From: Zavarzinella sp.
Lineage (GTDB): Bacteria > Planctomycetota > Planctomycetia > Gemmatales > Gemmataceae
Assembly: GCA_041399155.1 (NCBI GenBank)
Contig: JAWKTI010000001.1
Coordinates: 620,001-684,000, forward strand
Direction: 5' to 3'
DNA length: 64,000 bases
The notes under the pieces were generated by a model, which ran no database searches, was not told the DNA's origin, and saw only the letters and a program-made list of their open reading frames with translations. Shown here piece after piece: positions 63,591 through 64,000 of this stretch (positions are counted from its first letter, which is position 1; every line of letters begins with the position of its first letter). The position numbers and the translations under genes were made by a program.

Positions 63591-64000
63591 CGGAAAACTC
63601 ACTTGGGGGAAAAAAATCGTTTATTCTTTCTGTTATAGGTACGGATGGGGGCATTGATACCACCTTTCAAGAGAACTCTTACAGTTTCGGTCGAAAAATT
63701 GTGCCTGAAGGGCAAAGTCGCACTTTTTTGCCCGACTGCCAAAATGTAGGAAGGCACTGTTTGCAAAAGCGGTCAGTAAAAAATGAAGATTCCTTCACAA
63801 ATCTACCTTTTCGTAGGTGAAATTAGGTAATCTGGCGAAGTAATGTCAATTTTAACCGCCCCAGATAATCGATTTTACCGATACTCTGCGGTTTCTAATT
63901 ACCAGTCGCACAACCGGAGTCGATAGCACTGGCAGGAAAAGCCTGCGCCACTACGGAATCTGCGCAGCATGGAATATTGGGAATAATCAGCAAGCGATTC
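63591..64000. other. No gene seen at the right end
   Basis: This stretch upstream of citrate synthase has no convincing open frame or RNA gene. It contains the 5-prime promoter region of gltA and a small inverted repeat (CTACCTTTTCGTAG, 63802-63815). The sequence ends without entering an identifiable gene. Confidence 0.5.

Overview
The window reads as chromosomal DNA of a planctomycete (Planctomycetota, perhaps Gemmatales). I base this on four secreted formylglycine-type sulfatases, two secreted PQQ-type beta-propeller proteins, a secreted WD40 protein, scattered housekeeping genes that are not in their usual operons, and many intergenic hairpin repeats. The genus cannot be told from the sequence alone. 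I saw no rRNA, tRNA or CRISPR array.

Layout. 1-8.8 kb: sugar-isomerase-like and PQQ-propeller secreted proteins, a PAS hybrid histidine kinase, pheS, two small genes, a di-haem cytochrome and pepT. 9.0-16.6 kb: a defence-type cassette of DNA adenine methyltransferase, helicase and GIY-YIG nuclease (DnmA/YeeA-YeeB-YeeC type). It is embedded in REP palindromes and split by a REP-associated tyrosine transposase. 16.6-28.7 kb: pilT, hisF, a phosphoesterase, a disordered membrane protein, a WD40 protein, mogA/moaB, ychF, an RsmC-like methyltransferase, a broken cysteine-synthase gene and a MoaD-like gene. 28.8-42 kb: hairpin tandem repeats, a PQQ protein, a zinc dehydrogenase and four sulfatases. 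Between the sulfatases lies a large membrane STAND NTPase with 22 leucine-rich repeats (NLR-like). 42-45.8 kb: tandem remnants of Hint-type polymorphic toxin/immunity cassettes between two 182-bp direct repeats. 45.9-51.9 kb: ftsH, a PHP phosphoesterase, nusB, a DUF6624-like protein and an FHA-GAF histidine kinase. 52.1-53.6 kb: a DRT/Abi-like reverse transcriptase between two nearly identical 256-bp direct repeats. 54.5-59.1 kb: recA with a candidate SOS box, a solitary VirD4/TraG-type ATPase, and nusA. 59.1-64 kb: a repeat-rich gap, a small membrane protein, a secreted LRR-like protein and citrate synthase.

The strongest theme is three accessory conflict loci (the NLR-like gene, the toxin array and the reverse transcriptase). 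Each is bracketed by a direct duplication of neighbouring DNA. A recurrent short motif (TTCRAGTTGTC, often followed by AAAGA) lies at several junctions of the last two. Together with the methyltransferase-helicase-nuclease cassette, this makes the window a dispersed set of candidate defence and competition loci inserted among housekeeping genes. Functions are inferred from motifs read by eye. No database search was run.
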